From Rhodospirillum sp. (lineage in GTDB: Bacteria > Pseudomonadota > Alphaproteobacteria > Dongiales > Dongiaceae), in the NCBI GenBank assembly GCA_013822765.1, contig PNKY01000016.1, positions 50,056 to 114,055 of the forward strand: 64,000 nucleotides of DNA, in the 5' to 3' direction. Below are positions 44,959 to 54,010 of the stretch, piece after piece. Position 1 is the stretch's first letter; each line of letters starts with the position of its first letter. The notes below the pieces were generated by a model that was given only the letters and a program-made list of their open reading frames with translations, did no database searches and had not been told where the DNA came from. The position numbers were made by a program, and so were the translations under genes.

Positions 44959-45951
44959 CTAGCCGCCCGTGACGCTCATATGCCGCTGCACCGCCGGGCC
45001 CTTGTGGCGGCGGTCGATGATGAAGTCGTGGCCCTTGGGCTTGCGGGCGATGGCTTCGTCGATCGCGTCCATCAGCAGCGCATCATCAGCGCTCGCGCGC
45101 AACGGCGCGCGCAGGTCGGCCGAGTCATCCTGGCCGAGGCACATGTAGAGCATGCCGGTGCAGGTGAGCCGCACGCGGTTGCAGCTTTCACAGAAATTGT
45201 GGGTGAGCGGCGTGATGAAGCCGACCCGCTGCCCGGTCTCGGTGATGCGCGCGTAGCGCGCCGGGCCGCCGGTGCGATAGTCGATATCTTCGAGCGTGTA
45301 GCGGGTCTTCAGCTTGGCGCGCAGCAGCGAGATCGGCAGATATTGATCGAGCCGCTGCTCGCCGCCGATGTCGCCCATCGGCATCACTTCGATGAAGGTG
45401 AGGTCGTGGCCCTCGCGCCCGCACCAGTCGATCAGGTCGAAGGCTTCGTCGTCGTTCACGCCCTTGAGCGCGACGGTGTTGATCTTGACCTTGATGCCGG
45501 CGGCGTTGGCAGCCTTGATGCCGTCCAGCACGGGGCCAAGCTTGCCCCAGCGCGTGATGGCGGTGAACTTGTCCGGATCAAGCGTGTCGATCGAGACGTT
45601 GACGCGCTTCACGCCGCACGCGGCGAGCTCCTTGGCGTATTTGCCGAGCTGGCTGCCGTTGGTGGTGAGCGTGAGCTCATCGAGCGCGCCGCTGTCCAGA
45701 TGCCGCGACAGGCGCTGGATCAGCCACATCAGGTTCTTGCGCACCAGCGGCTCGCCGCCGGTCAGCCGCAGCTTGCGCACGCCCTTCTGCACGAAGGCGC
45801 TGCACAACCGGTCCATCTCCTCCAGCGTCAGCAGTTCCGCCTTGGGCAGGAAGGTCATGTCCTCCGCCATGCAATAGACACAGCGGAAGTCGCAGCGGTC
45901 GGTCACCGACACGCGAAGATAGGAGATATGCCGCCCGAATGGATCGATCAT
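44959..45951 (-). CDS. moaA: GTP 3',8-cyclase MoaA
   Basis: A 330-residue radical SAM enzyme, first step of molybdenum cofactor synthesis from GTP. The SAM cluster motif is CDFRCVYC; the C-terminal cluster is FCESCNRVRLTCTGMLYMCLG. The C terminus ends in GG, as in active MoaA. It stands alone on the minus strand, divergent from mobA. It feeds the CoxL-type enzyme elsewhere in the window and other molybdoenzymes. Confidence 0.95.
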   Translation of the reverse strand: MIDPFGRHISYLRVSVTDRCDFRCVYCMAEDMTFLPKAELLTLEEMDRLCSAFVQKGVRKLRLTGGEPLVRKNLMWLIQRLSRHLDSGALDELTLTTNGSQLGKYAKELAACGVKRVNVSIDTLDPDKFTAITRWGKLGPVLDGIKAANAAGIKVKINTVALKGVNDDEAFDLIDWCGREGHDLTFIEVMPMGDIGGEQRLDQYLPISLLRAKLKTRYTLEDIDYRTGGPARYARITETGQRVGFITPLTHNFCESCNRVRLTCTGMLYMCLGQDDSADLRAPLRASADDALLMDAIDEAIARKPKGHDFIIDRRHKGPAVQRHMSVTGG

Positions 45952-46081
45952 GCCAACACCGTTGTATCCCGCTGAATATAGGGAGGGTAGCGGCAGATTT
46001 CCTCCTCAAAAAACGTAAGGATTCAAAGCGTTTGCGTCATGGCTGCGGTTGCGCGACAGTCTCCAGGGGAGGGAAGGGCGC

Positions 46082-46717
46082 ATGCCGGGAAGCAAAATCG
46101 GCCCGATCGTGGGCATCATCCTTGCCGGTGGCCGCGGCGAGCGCATGGGCGGCGGCGACAAAGGCCTCCTTGAGATCAGCGGCAGCACCATCCTCAGGCG
46201 CGTCATCGAGCGGACGCAGCCACAGGTGGACGTGCTGGCGCTCAACGCCAACGGGGATCCGGCGCGGTTCGCGGACTATGGGCTGCCGGTTGTCCCCGAC
46301 AGCGTTCGCGGTTTCGCCGGGCCGCTGGCTGGCGTCCTCGCCGGGCTTGACTGGGCGGCCGCCAATCATCCGCAAGCACACCATGTCGTGACTGTGCCGG
46401 CCGATGGCCCGTTTGTGCCGCGCGACCTGGTGAAGCGCCTGGTCGCCGCCGTCACCGAAGACGATGCTGAGTTGGTGACTGCAGCCAGCGGCGTGCAGAC
46501 CTATCCGGTGGTCGGGCTCTGGCCCGTGCGATTACGACTGGCGCTCAAGGATGCGCTGCTGAAGGAGGGGCTGCACAAGGTCGATGCCTGGACCAAGCGC
46601 TATCGTCGCGCCATCGCCCCGTTTCCGGCCGAGCCGGTCAACCCCTTCTTCAATGCCAACACGCCGGAGCAGCTGGCGGAAGCCGAACGACTGGCCGCGC
46701 TTCATCCCGACATCTGA
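46082..46717 (+). CDS. mobA: molybdenum cofactor guanylyltransferase MobA
   Basis: A 211-residue MobA. The nucleotide site is ILAGGRGERMGGGDKGLL, followed by NANGDPARF, GPLAGVLAGLDWA and VPADGPFVPRDL. It attaches GMP to molybdopterin for bis-MGD enzymes. The family N terminus begins at ATG 46082. It is divergent from moaA, giving a small moa/mob pair. Its TGA stop reads into TCA, part of the recurrent TGATCA pattern. Confidence 0.93.
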   Translation: MPGSKIGPIVGIILAGGRGERMGGGDKGLLEISGSTILRRVIERTQPQVDVLALNANGDPARFADYGLPVVPDSVRGFAGPLAGVLAGLDWAAANHPQAHHVVTVPADGPFVPRDLVKRLVAAVTEDDAELVTAASGVQTYPVVGLWPVRLRLALKDALLKEGLHKVDAWTKRYRRAIAPFPAEPVNPFFNANTPEQLAEAERLAALHPDI

Positions 46718-46758
46718 TCAATCGCTTTCCGGCGCCAACTCATGTAAGACCCATTCAC

Positions 46759-47403
46759 ATGGGATGGTCGAAAGACGACGAGCCAGGGGCCCGCAAGGGC
46801 TACCACCACGGCAATCTGCGCGAGGCGCTGATCCGGGCCGCGCTCAATCTCATCGGCGAGAAGGGGCCCGCCGGCTTCACCTTCGCCGATGCCGCGCGGG
46901 CGGCGGGAGTCAGCTCCGCAGCGCCCTATCGGCATTTCCGCGACCGCGACGCCCTGATGGCCGACATCGCCAAGCGCGGCTTCGAGCTGTTTCGCGATGC
47001 GTTGCAGAAGGCCTGGAGTGGCGGCAAACCCAACCCCTACGTGGCATTCGAGGCGGTGGGGCGAGCCTTTCTGGCTTTTGCCCGCACCGAGCCGGCGCAC
47101 TACTCGGCGATGTTCGAAGCCGGCGTCCCCCTGGATTCCGCGCCCGGCCTGCAGCAGGCGGCGGACGAGGCTTTTGCCGTGCTGCGCAGCGCGGCCGACG
47201 CTCTGACCGCCCACATGCCGCGGGACAGCCGGCCGCCGGCCATGATGATGAGTCTCCATATCTGGTCGATGGCACACGGCATCGCCTCGCTGTTCGCGCG
47301 CGGCGATGCCGGCCGGCGCAGGTTGCCGATGCCGCCGGAGGAGCTGCTGGAGGCGGCGATCCTGGTCTACCTGCGCGGCCTCGGCATCACCGACAGCAAG
47401 TGA
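46759..47403 (+). CDS. TetR-family transcriptional regulator
   Basis: A 214-residue regulator. The N-terminal helix-turn-helix is REALIRAALNLIGEKGPAGFTFADAARAAGVSSAAPYRHFRDRDALM. The C-terminal ligand domain of about 150 residues resembles the TetR_C_13/WHG group (HYSAMFEAGVPLD, MMMSLHIWSMAHGIASLF). It sits between mobA and a DUF2852 gene; its target is not evident. Confidence 0.9.
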   Translation: MGWSKDDEPGARKGYHHGNLREALIRAALNLIGEKGPAGFTFADAARAAGVSSAAPYRHFRDRDALMADIAKRGFELFRDALQKAWSGGKPNPYVAFEAVGRAFLAFARTEPAHYSAMFEAGVPLDSAPGLQQAADEAFAVLRSAADALTAHMPRDSRPPAMMMSLHIWSMAHGIASLFARGDAGRRRLPMPPEELLEAAILVYLRGLGITDSK

Positions 47404-47521
47404 CCGGTGGTAATTCGGTAACAGCATCCAATTTCTAGGGCTCGGCGCTTGACAGAACGCCACCCTCCTGCCATCTATGTTAATGTAATTAACATTCACA
47501 TCGCGCGAGAGGATACCCCAG

Positions 47522-47920
47522 ATGGGCTTCGCTGCTCGAATGGACGAGATGGGCAAGCCGGCCTGGATCGGCCTGCTGGTTCTGACTTTCATCATCGCGT
47601 GGCCGGTCGGCCTCGCATTGCTGGCTTACTTGATATGGAGTGGACGCATGGGATGCGGGAGTCATGGCCGTTGGCACGGCCGACAGGAACGCTGGAAGGA
47701 ACAGTGGCGGCGCAGCCCTTGGGGCGGCTCGAGCGGCAACGCCGCGTTCGACGAGTATCGCGCCGAGACGCTGAAGCGCCTGGAGGAAGAGGAGAAGGAG
47801 TTCCGCGACTTCCTCGACCGCCTGCGCAAGGCCAAGGACAAGGCCGAGTTCGACCAGTTCATGGCCGATCGCCGCAGCAAGCCGCAAGGCCCGATCATCG
47901 ACGGCGAGCAGCCGGCCTGA
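47522..47920 (+). CDS. DUF2852 membrane protein
   Basis: A 132-residue protein with one transmembrane helix (WIGLLVLTFIIAWPVGLALLAYLIW), then a Gly/Trp/Arg-rich loop and a highly charged helix (ETLKRLEEEEKEFRDFLDRLRKAKDKAEFDQFMADR), probably a cytoplasmic coiled coil. The layout is that of DUF2852, limited to alphaproteobacteria. Role unknown. A GAGAGGAT stretch precedes the ATG. A strong terminator follows. Confidence 0.87.
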   Translation: MGFAARMDEMGKPAWIGLLVLTFIIAWPVGLALLAYLIWSGRMGCGSHGRWHGRQERWKEQWRRSPWGGSSGNAAFDEYRAETLKRLEEEEKEFRDFLDRLRKAKDKAEFDQFMADRRSKPQGPIIDGEQPA

Positions 47921-47962
47921 TCACGACCTGATCGCTGGCATCTCTTCTTCTCGAGAAAATCT

Positions 47963-48000
47963 GCCGCCCGGGCGAAGGAAAACCCGGGCGGCTTTGTCTT
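47963..48000 (+). terminator. intrinsic terminator after the DUF2852 gene
   Basis: Stem GCCGCCCGGG / CCCGGGCGGC around a 10-base GAAGGAA-containing loop, followed by TTTGTCTT. It starts 42 bases after the stop. Confidence 0.85.
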
Positions 48001-48125
48001 AGGGGAGGGGAGGCTTACCCCGTGAGAGCGGTGATTGGGGGATCAGGCCGTCTCACGCATTCAAAGATGCGCTCACCGACGCCAGAACAAAAATGCCGAT
48101 CGCCTATGGTGGCGATGCGCGCGCG

Positions 48126-48908
48126 TCATCGTGCCGATTGCAGATCCGGAAACATCGCGACCAATCCTTCGATCAAATCCGTGATCATGGCATCGAGAAA
48201 GGTGCGACCCTTCTCCGCGCTCGCGAGCGTCGGATCGCCGAACGCGCCGGTCTCGCTGTAATCGGCAGCGCCGGCATCGGTGCTTTGCATGGTGGCCGGC
48301 GTCGTGAAAATGCCCGGTGGCGGCTCCTTGCCGTAATCCACCCGGGCCAAATCCATGCGCACCATCTCTGGCGCAATCGCCAGCAGGATCGAGGTTTCGC
48401 GCTCGTCCGCGTGGCCGCCGAGTTGCTGCTTCAGAAGATGGTCGGCCTTGCGGCCAAGGCGCCTGATATCGGCGACCCCGATCTTGAGTCCGCGCCGCTC
48501 CAGGATGCCGCGTGTGACGAGGCCGATCGGTCCCTCGGTCGACACGCCGGTGTTGAGGATGGCGACGCGCTTTGCGCCCTGGTCGAGCAGCCGCTCCAGC
48601 AGTTCGGTCAGCAGCCGCACGAAGGTGTCGGCCGAGAGATGCTGGCTGCCCGGGTAGTTCTGGAAGACCGGGTAGTATCCGAACGGCACGATGGGCGCGA
48701 TCAGAACCGGCAGCCTGGCGGCGACGCCCTCGGCCAGGGCCCGGGCCAGGAGCCAGTCGGTTTTCATCGGCAGGTGATGGCCGTGCTCCTTGGCGATGGC
48801 GCCGACGGGCACGATGACCGGGCGGTCAGCGCGGAAGGCTTCCGCCACCTCGGGCCAACTCAGGTCCTCGATGAAGCGCCCAGGCATGGAACCAATCGCC
48901 CCGGTCAC
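48126..48908 (-). CDS. creatininase-family amidohydrolase
   Basis: A 260-residue metal-dependent amidase of the creatininase/MftE-like family. Metal ligands are in VGAIAKEHGHHLPMKTD (E, H, D), with further conserved NTGVSTEG and the GGHADERETS histidine/glutamate pair. Members act on creatinine, cyclic amides or peptide by-products. It overlaps the DUF3553 gene by 4 bases. Substrate not predictable. An internal ATG seven codons later is an alternative start. Confidence 0.88.
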   Translation of the reverse strand: MTGAIGSMPGRFIEDLSWPEVAEAFRADRPVIVPVGAIAKEHGHHLPMKTDWLLARALAEGVAARLPVLIAPIVPFGYYPVFQNYPGSQHLSADTFVRLLTELLERLLDQGAKRVAILNTGVSTEGPIGLVTRGILERRGLKIGVADIRRLGRKADHLLKQQLGGHADERETSILLAIAPEMVRMDLARVDYGKEPPPGIFTTPATMQSTDAGAADYSETGAFGDPTLASAEKGRTFLDAMITDLIEGLVAMFPDLQSAR

Positions 48909-49105
48909 TCGTTTGCCTGCTCTGAGCCGGGCTCGACCACGACCAGAGGCGCGGCGGCGAGATTGAGCGCCAGCTTGCCCCGGTGCTCGAAATTGACCGT
49001 GACCCTGTCGCCGATGGCCGACTGGACTTGGCCCAACCCCCAGTCGGGATTGGCCGGGGAGCGCACGAAGGTTCCTGGCGCGAGCCGTTCGATGGATCCG
49101 TTCAT
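48905..49105 (-). CDS. DUF3553 protein
   Basis: A 66-residue protein with the DUF3553 pattern: LAPGTFVRSPANPDWGLGQVQSAIGDRVTVNFEHRGK. The fold is a small SH3-like barrel, similar to the UvrD/CarD-type TUDOR modules that bind nucleic-acid enzymes. It is translationally coupled to the creatininase gene. Role unknown. Confidence 0.8.
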   Translation of the reverse strand: MNGSIERLAPGTFVRSPANPDWGLGQVQSAIGDRVTVNFEHRGKLALNLAAAPLVVVEPGSEQANE

Positions 49106-49257
49106 GTCCGGTTCATTTTCCGCGTCCCTCGGCAGCCCTAGCCTTGCTCCAGAACCGCCGATATGTAACGAAGCATATACGTTTTCCCGCCAGGATCGGG
49201 ATCAGATACTCAAAGGCCGGCCGCCTTACCGCGGCCTAACGACAAGAAGGCACCGGC

Positions 49258-49896
49258 ATGGACATCCAATTGCGTGCGCTCGAACTGGCCTGCTCCAAAC
49301 TCTGCCATGACGTGATCAGCCCGATCGGGGCGGTCAATAACGGCTTGGAACTGCTGGAAGAAGAAGAGGATGCGGCGCTCAAGGAAGAGGCCACGGCACT
49401 GGCCCAGCGCAGCGCCAAACGAGCCAGCATCCTGCTCCAGGTCTATCGCAGCGCCTTCGGCAACGCCGGCAACCAGCAGACGTTCGGCCCGCGCGAGGCG
49501 GTTGCGCTGGCGCAGGAGTTCCTCGTCACCGGCAAGGCGCAGCTGAACGCCGCCAACCTGCCGGAGTCATCCACCATCCCGGCGGGCTACGGCAAGCTTG
49601 CGCTCAACCTCATCATCCTCGGGGCCGACTCCCTGCCGCGCGGCGGCACGATCCAGTTTCAGGTCCGTTCGCCGCAGCTGGGGCAGGGGGCGATCGAGGT
49701 CGACTGCGCTGGGCAGCAGATCGCCTGGTCGGAGGAGTTCGCGCGCGCCATCGGCGGTAAGCTTCAGGCCGAAGACCTGACCGCTCACAACATCCTGCCG
49801 TATGTCGCTTCGGCATTCGCACAGCGCATCGGCATGACTCTTTCGGTCAGCCAGCAAGGGCCAGGAATCCTAGGGATTCGCGCGGCTTCGAGGTAG
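49258..49896 (+). CDS. chpT: histidine phosphotransferase ChpT
   Basis: A 212-residue Hpt protein of the alphaproteobacterial cell-cycle relay. The phosphorylated histidine is H17 in KLCHDVISPIGAVNNGLELL. The C-terminal part (ALNLIILGADSLPRGG) keeps the shape of a degenerate histidine-kinase ATPase domain, as in Caulobacter ChpT. It passes phosphate from CckA to CtrA and CpdR. It lies upstream of the che operon on the same strand, and ctrA is 7 kb away, so relay and chemotaxis genes are together. Confidence 0.93.
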   Translation: MDIQLRALELACSKLCHDVISPIGAVNNGLELLEEEEDAALKEEATALAQRSAKRASILLQVYRSAFGNAGNQQTFGPREAVALAQEFLVTGKAQLNAANLPESSTIPAGYGKLALNLIILGADSLPRGGTIQFQVRSPQLGQGAIEVDCAGQQIAWSEEFARAIGGKLQAEDLTAHNILPYVASAFAQRIGMTLSVSQQGPGILGIRAASR

Positions 49897-50029
49897 TCGC
49901 ACTAGCCGTTCGGCATAGCCTGGGTTCATCTTAAATTAATCGTTTTCGGTAACGCTGCGGGTAGCGTCGCGCGCCTGTCTGCTCATGTGTGGGCGACCGA
50001 ATCAACCAATCAGCCCAAGAGCCTGCACA

Positions 50030-53000
50030 ATGGATGATCTGCTGAGTGAGTTCCTGACGGAAACCTCCGAGAACCTTGCCGTCCTGGATGTCGAGCTGGT
50101 CAAGCTCGAACGCAATCCGAACGACATGGAACTGCTCGGAAACATCTTCCGTCTGGTCCACACAGTGAAGGGCACGTGCGGATTCCTCGGCCTGCCGCGT
50201 CTCGAATCGGTGGCGCACGCGGGCGAGAACATCCTCGGCAAGCTGCGCGACGGCGAGCTGGTCGCCAGCCCCGAAGCCGTCACCGCGGTGCTCGAGTGCC
50301 TCGATCGAATCCGGTCGATCATGAGCGACCTCGAAACCAACGGCAGCGAGCCCGAGGGCGACGATTCCGCGCTGATCGAGCGCCTCAATCACATCGCCGA
50401 GGGCGGCGCGGCTCCGGTGGCCGAGAAGCCCGCCGCGGCGGCACCGAAATCCCAACCGAAGGCAGAAGCCGTGGCTACGAAATCCGCGACGCAGTCGATC
50501 TACGAACAGATCGGCGGCATGGGCACGATCGATGCAGTGGTCGAGGTCATGTTCTCCCGCGTCATGGGCGACCTGCGCATCAAGCACCTGTTCGACGGCG
50601 TCAACATGGACCGGCTGCAGGGCCGCATGCGCGAGTATCTCTCGCTGGTCGCCGGCGGCCCGAACACCTTCGGCAAGGTCGACCTCAAGTGCCCGCACGC
50701 CTCCGCCGTCGGCAAGGGCATGAACGACACCCACTTCGACGCGTTCGCCGGCCACATGCAGGCGGCGCTGAACGCGCTGGAAGTGCCGGCGCACCTGGCC
50801 GCCATGATCATGGCGATCGTGTTCGCCAGCCGTGACGAGATCATGGGCCGCGCCGAATCGGGCTCCAGCCCGGTCAACGCGGCAAAGTTCAACGCCGGCG
50901 AGTCCGCGCCCGCGCGCGAACCGGCGCCGGCCCTTGAGGCCGAGCCCGCTCCCACCAAGGCCGCCGCCGCCGCTGCGATGGCCGCTGCGCCCGCCAAGAG
51001 CGAAGTCTCCGAGACCAAGGACAGCGCGGTCGCCAACCAGAGCATCCGCGTCAACGTCGAGCTGCTCGAGAACCTGATGACGATGGTGAGTGAGCTGGTG
51101 CTCACCCGCAACCAGGTGCTGCAGATCCTGCGCAAGCAGAAGGACAGCGAGTTCGCCGGCCCGCTGCAGCGCCTCAACCACGTCACGTCGGAGCTGCAGG
51201 AAGGCGTCATGAAGACGCGCATGCAGCCGATCGGCAATGCGTGGTCCAAGCTGCCGCGCCTGGTGCGCGACCTCAGCCACGAACTGAAGAAGAAGATCGA
51301 GCTGGTCATGATCGGCCAGGACACCGAGCTGGATCGCCAGGTCCTCGAGATGATCAAGGACCCGCTGACCCACATGGTGCGCAACTCCGCCGACCACGGA
51401 CTGGAAGGTCCGGAAGAGCGGCGCCGCAACGGCAAGCCGGAGACCGGCAAGGTCACGCTGAACGCCTATCACGAAGGCGGCCACATCATCATCGAGGTCA
51501 GCGACGACGGCAAAGGCCTCGCGATCGACAAGATCAAGGCGAAGATCCTGCTCAACGGCCTGGCCAGCGAATCCGAGCTGGAGCAGATGAGCGACCAGCA
51601 GATCCAGCAGTACGTCTTCAAGGCCGGCTTCTCCACCGCCGCCAAGGTTACCAGCGTCTCTGGCCGCGGCGTCGGCATGGACGTGGTCAAGACCAACATC
51701 GAGAAGATCGGCGGCACCGTCGAGATGCGCTCGGCGGCCGGCAAGGGCACCACCTTCTTCATCAAGATTCCGCTCACCCTCGCGATCGTCTCGGCGCTGA
51801 TCGTCGAGTGCGCGAGCGAGCGCTTCGCGATCCCGCAGATCAGCGTGGTCGAGCTGGTGCGCGCCACCACCAACGGCGAGCTCAAGGTCGAGCGCATCAA
51901 GGACACGCCGGTGTTGCGCTTGCGCAATCGCCTGCTGCCGCTGGTCTCGCTGCGCAAGCTGCTGCAGCTCGACGCTAGCGAAGTGAAGTCCGAAGATGAT
52001 ACATTCATCGTCGTCACCCAGGTCGGTACCTACAGCTTCGGCATCATGGTCGACCGGGTGTTCGATACCGAGGAAATCGTCGTGAAGCCGGTCGCGCCCA
52101 TTCTGCGCGATATCGAGATGTTCTCCGGCAACACGATCCTGGGCGACGGCAGCGTCATCATGATCCTGGACCCGAACGGCATCGCGTCGCATTCCGGTCA
52201 GACCGGCGTGGTCGAGAACGCGGGCGCCGACAAGATGGCGTCCAAGGCCCGCGGCCACAGCGACGAGAAGGTGCCGCTGCTGCTGTTCCGCGCCGGCGAC
52301 GGCGCGCCGAAGGCGGTTCCGCTGGCCCTGGTCGCGCGCCTCGAAGAGATCGAGCGCAAGTCGATCGAGACCTCCAACGGCCGCTGGGTGGTGCAGTACC
52401 GCGGCCAGCTGATGCCGCTCATCAACATGGACCCGAGCCAGGTGATGGCCGCCGACGGTGCGCGCCAGCCGGTCCTGGTGTTCCAGGACGACGAGCATTC
52501 GATGGGCCTGATGGTCGACCAGATCGTCGACATCGTGGAAGCGCGGCTCAATGTCGAGCTGGGCGCCGAACTGCCCGGCCGCATCGGCAGCGCGGTGGTG
52601 GCGGGCCAGGCGACCGAGATCATCGATACCGGCTACTACCTGCGCCAGGCCTATGCCGACTGGTTCGGTTCGCACGACCGCGACGCCAAGGGCGCCTCTC
52701 ACAAGCGCCTGCTGCTGGTCGACGACAGCGCCTTCTTCCGCAACCTCTTGGCCCCGCAGCTGTCCGCCGCCGGATTCGAGGTGACGGCGGTCGACAGCCC
52801 GGACCGCGCCCTGATGCTGTGCGAAGCCGGCGAAGAGTTCGACATCATCGTCAGCGACATCGAGATGCCCGGCATGTCCGGCTTCGAGTTCTGCGAGATG
52901 GTGAAGCGCGGCGGTCGCTGGCAGAACATCCCGATCGTGGCCTTGTCCTCGCATGCGTCGCCGCACAATCTCGAGAAGGGCCGCTCGGTCGGGTTCGACG

Positions 53001-53077
53001 ATTATGTCGCGAAGTACGACCGCGACGGCCTGGTCCACACCTTGAATTCCACCTTGCACGACATGAGGGCTGCATGA
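50030..53077 (+). CDS. cheA: CheA hybrid kinase with an internal truncated-haemoglobin domain and C-terminal receiver
   Basis: A 1015-residue chemotaxis histidine kinase. Order: Hpt (1-110, phosphorylated H44 in LVHTVKG); Ala/Pro linker; group I truncated globin (about 154-275); long Ala/Pro linker; dimerisation helices (335-400); ATPase domain (about 400-580, N box HMVRNSADHG, DDGKGL, GRGVGMD); a CheW-like domain (about 585-720); a second region like CheW (about 745-870); receiver (892-1012, acid pair D898/D899, phospho-site D943, K995). In the globin, the proximal F8 histidine (H223) and CD1 phenylalanine (F188) are kept, while B10 is F175 instead of the usual tyrosine. Haem binding, and so O2/NO control of the kinase, is likely but inferred. 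First gene of cheA-W-Y-B-R; its stop overlaps cheW. Confidence 0.95.
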   Translation: MDDLLSEFLTETSENLAVLDVELVKLERNPNDMELLGNIFRLVHTVKGTCGFLGLPRLESVAHAGENILGKLRDGELVASPEAVTAVLECLDRIRSIMSDLETNGSEPEGDDSALIERLNHIAEGGAAPVAEKPAAAAPKSQPKAEAVATKSATQSIYEQIGGMGTIDAVVEVMFSRVMGDLRIKHLFDGVNMDRLQGRMREYLSLVAGGPNTFGKVDLKCPHASAVGKGMNDTHFDAFAGHMQAALNALEVPAHLAAMIMAIVFASRDEIMGRAESGSSPVNAAKFNAGESAPAREPAPALEAEPAPTKAAAAAAMAAAPAKSEVSETKDSAVANQSIRVNVELLENLMTMVSELVLTRNQVLQILRKQKDSEFAGPLQRLNHVTSELQEGVMKTRMQPIGNAWSKLPRLVRDLSHELKKKIELVMIGQDTELDRQVLEMIKDPLTHMVRNSADHGLEGPEERRRNGKPETGKVTLNAYHEGGHIIIEVSDDGKGLAIDKIKAKILLNGLASESELEQMSDQQIQQYVFKAGFSTAAKVTSVSGRGVGMDVVKTNIEKIGGTVEMRSAAGKGTTFFIKIPLTLAIVSALIVECASERFAIPQISVVELVRATTNGELKVERIKDTPVLRLRNRLLPLVSLRKLLQLDASEVKSEDDTFIVVTQVGTYSFGIMVDRVFDTEEIVVKPVAPILRDIEMFSGNTILGDGSVIMILDPNGIASHSGQTGVVENAGADKMASKARGHSDEKVPLLLFRAGDGAPKAVPLALVARLEEIERKSIETSNGRWVVQYRGQLMPLINMDPSQVMAADGARQPVLVFQDDEHSMGLMVDQIVDIVEARLNVELGAELPGRIGSAVVAGQATEIIDTGYYLRQAYADWFGSHDRDAKGASHKRLLLVDDSAFFRNLLAPQLSAAGFEVTAVDSPDRALMLCEAGEEFDIIVSDIEMPGMSGFEFCEMVKRGGRWQNIPIVALSSHASPHNLEKGRSVGFDDYVAKYDRDGLVHTLNSTLHDMRAA

Positions 53078-53571
53078 GCTCGGGTACCGCAACCATGACC
53101 GAAGGCGGCGCCGCCACCATCGGTTCCGAGGACCATCGCGACTACGTGACGATGTCGATCGGTTCGCAGATGTTCGGCATCCCGGTCCTCAATGTCCAGG
53201 ACGTGCTGGGCTCGCAGCAGATCACGCGCGTGCCGCTGGCGCCGCCCGAGGTTGCCGGCTCGCTCAACCTGCGCGGCCGGATCGTGACCGCGATCGACGT
53301 GCGCCTGCGCCTCGGTATGCCCAAGAAGGAAGACGGCAAGCCGCCGATGTCGGTGGTGGTCGAGCACGAGGGCGAGCTCTACAGCCTGCTGGTCGACGCG
53401 GTGGGCGAGGTGCTGAGTCTCAATATGAAGGATTATCAGCGCAATCCGCCGACCTTGAACGCGCGCCTGCGCGAGTTCTCGGACGGCATTTACCGGCTGA
53501 ACGGAGCATTGCTGGTCGTTCTGTCCGTCGGGTCGCTTCTGAATTTTGGTGGTCACAAGGACGTCGCGTAG
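53074..53571 (+). CDS. cheW: chemotaxis coupling protein CheW
   Basis: A 165-residue CheW. After a short acidic N-terminal tail come the family strands YVTMSIGSQMFGIPVLNVQDVLG, the PEVAGSLNLRGRIVTAIDVR motif and EVLSLNMKDYQRNPPTL. It joins CheA to chemoreceptors. ATG at 53074 overlaps the cheA stop as ATGA, so levels are coupled. No chemoreceptor gene is in the window. Confidence 0.95.
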   Translation: MSSGTATMTEGGAATIGSEDHRDYVTMSIGSQMFGIPVLNVQDVLGSQQITRVPLAPPEVAGSLNLRGRIVTAIDVRLRLGMPKKEDGKPPMSVVVEHEGELYSLLVDAVGEVLSLNMKDYQRNPPTLNARLREFSDGIYRLNGALLVVLSVGSLLNFGGHKDVA

Positions 53572-53600
53572 CGGCGTCGATATAGGGGCGGAGCAACACG

Positions 53601-53966
53601 ATGAAGAGTTGTCTGGTGGTCGATGATTCGAAGGTCGTTCGAATGGTCGCCCGGAAGATCCTCGAAGGTCTCAATTTCGAGATCGAAGAGGCGGAAGACG
53701 GTCGCAAGGCCATGGACGCGTGCCTGAAGCGCATGCCCGATGCGATCCTGCTGGACTGGAACATGCCGGTGATGAGCGGCATCGACTTCCTGCGCGAGTT
53801 GCGCAAGGCCGATGGCGGGCAGACGCCGGTGGTGGTGTTCTGCACCACCGAGAACGACATCGCTCACATCCAGGAAGCGATCGGCGCCGGCGCCAACGAA
53901 TACATCATGAAGCCGTTCGACAGCGAGATCATCGAATCGAAGTTCACCCAGGTCGGACTGATCTGA
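53601..53966 (+). CDS. cheY: response regulator CheY
   Basis: A 121-residue single receiver domain. Acid pair D8/D9 (VVDDSK), phospho-site D52 (LLDWNMP), conserved threonine/lysine in FCTTEND and YIMKPF. It carries the phosphate from CheA to the flagellar switch. 29 bases after cheW. The receiver on CheA may act as a phosphate sink next to it. Confidence 0.95.
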   Translation: MKSCLVVDDSKVVRMVARKILEGLNFEIEEAEDGRKAMDACLKRMPDAILLDWNMPVMSGIDFLRELRKADGGQTPVVVFCTTENDIAHIQEAIGAGANEYIMKPFDSEIIESKFTQVGLI

Positions 53967-54010
53967 GCGCGACTGGCCGAGTAAGAACAGCGTATTGCCG
54001 GGAGACGGGC

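Noticed and set aside
49931..53092. 1053-codon open frame on the minus strand opposite cheA
   Set aside because: It mirrors the whole cheA gene; its product is Arg/His/Asp-rich low-complexity sequence with no domain, a typical antisense frame of GC-rich DNA.
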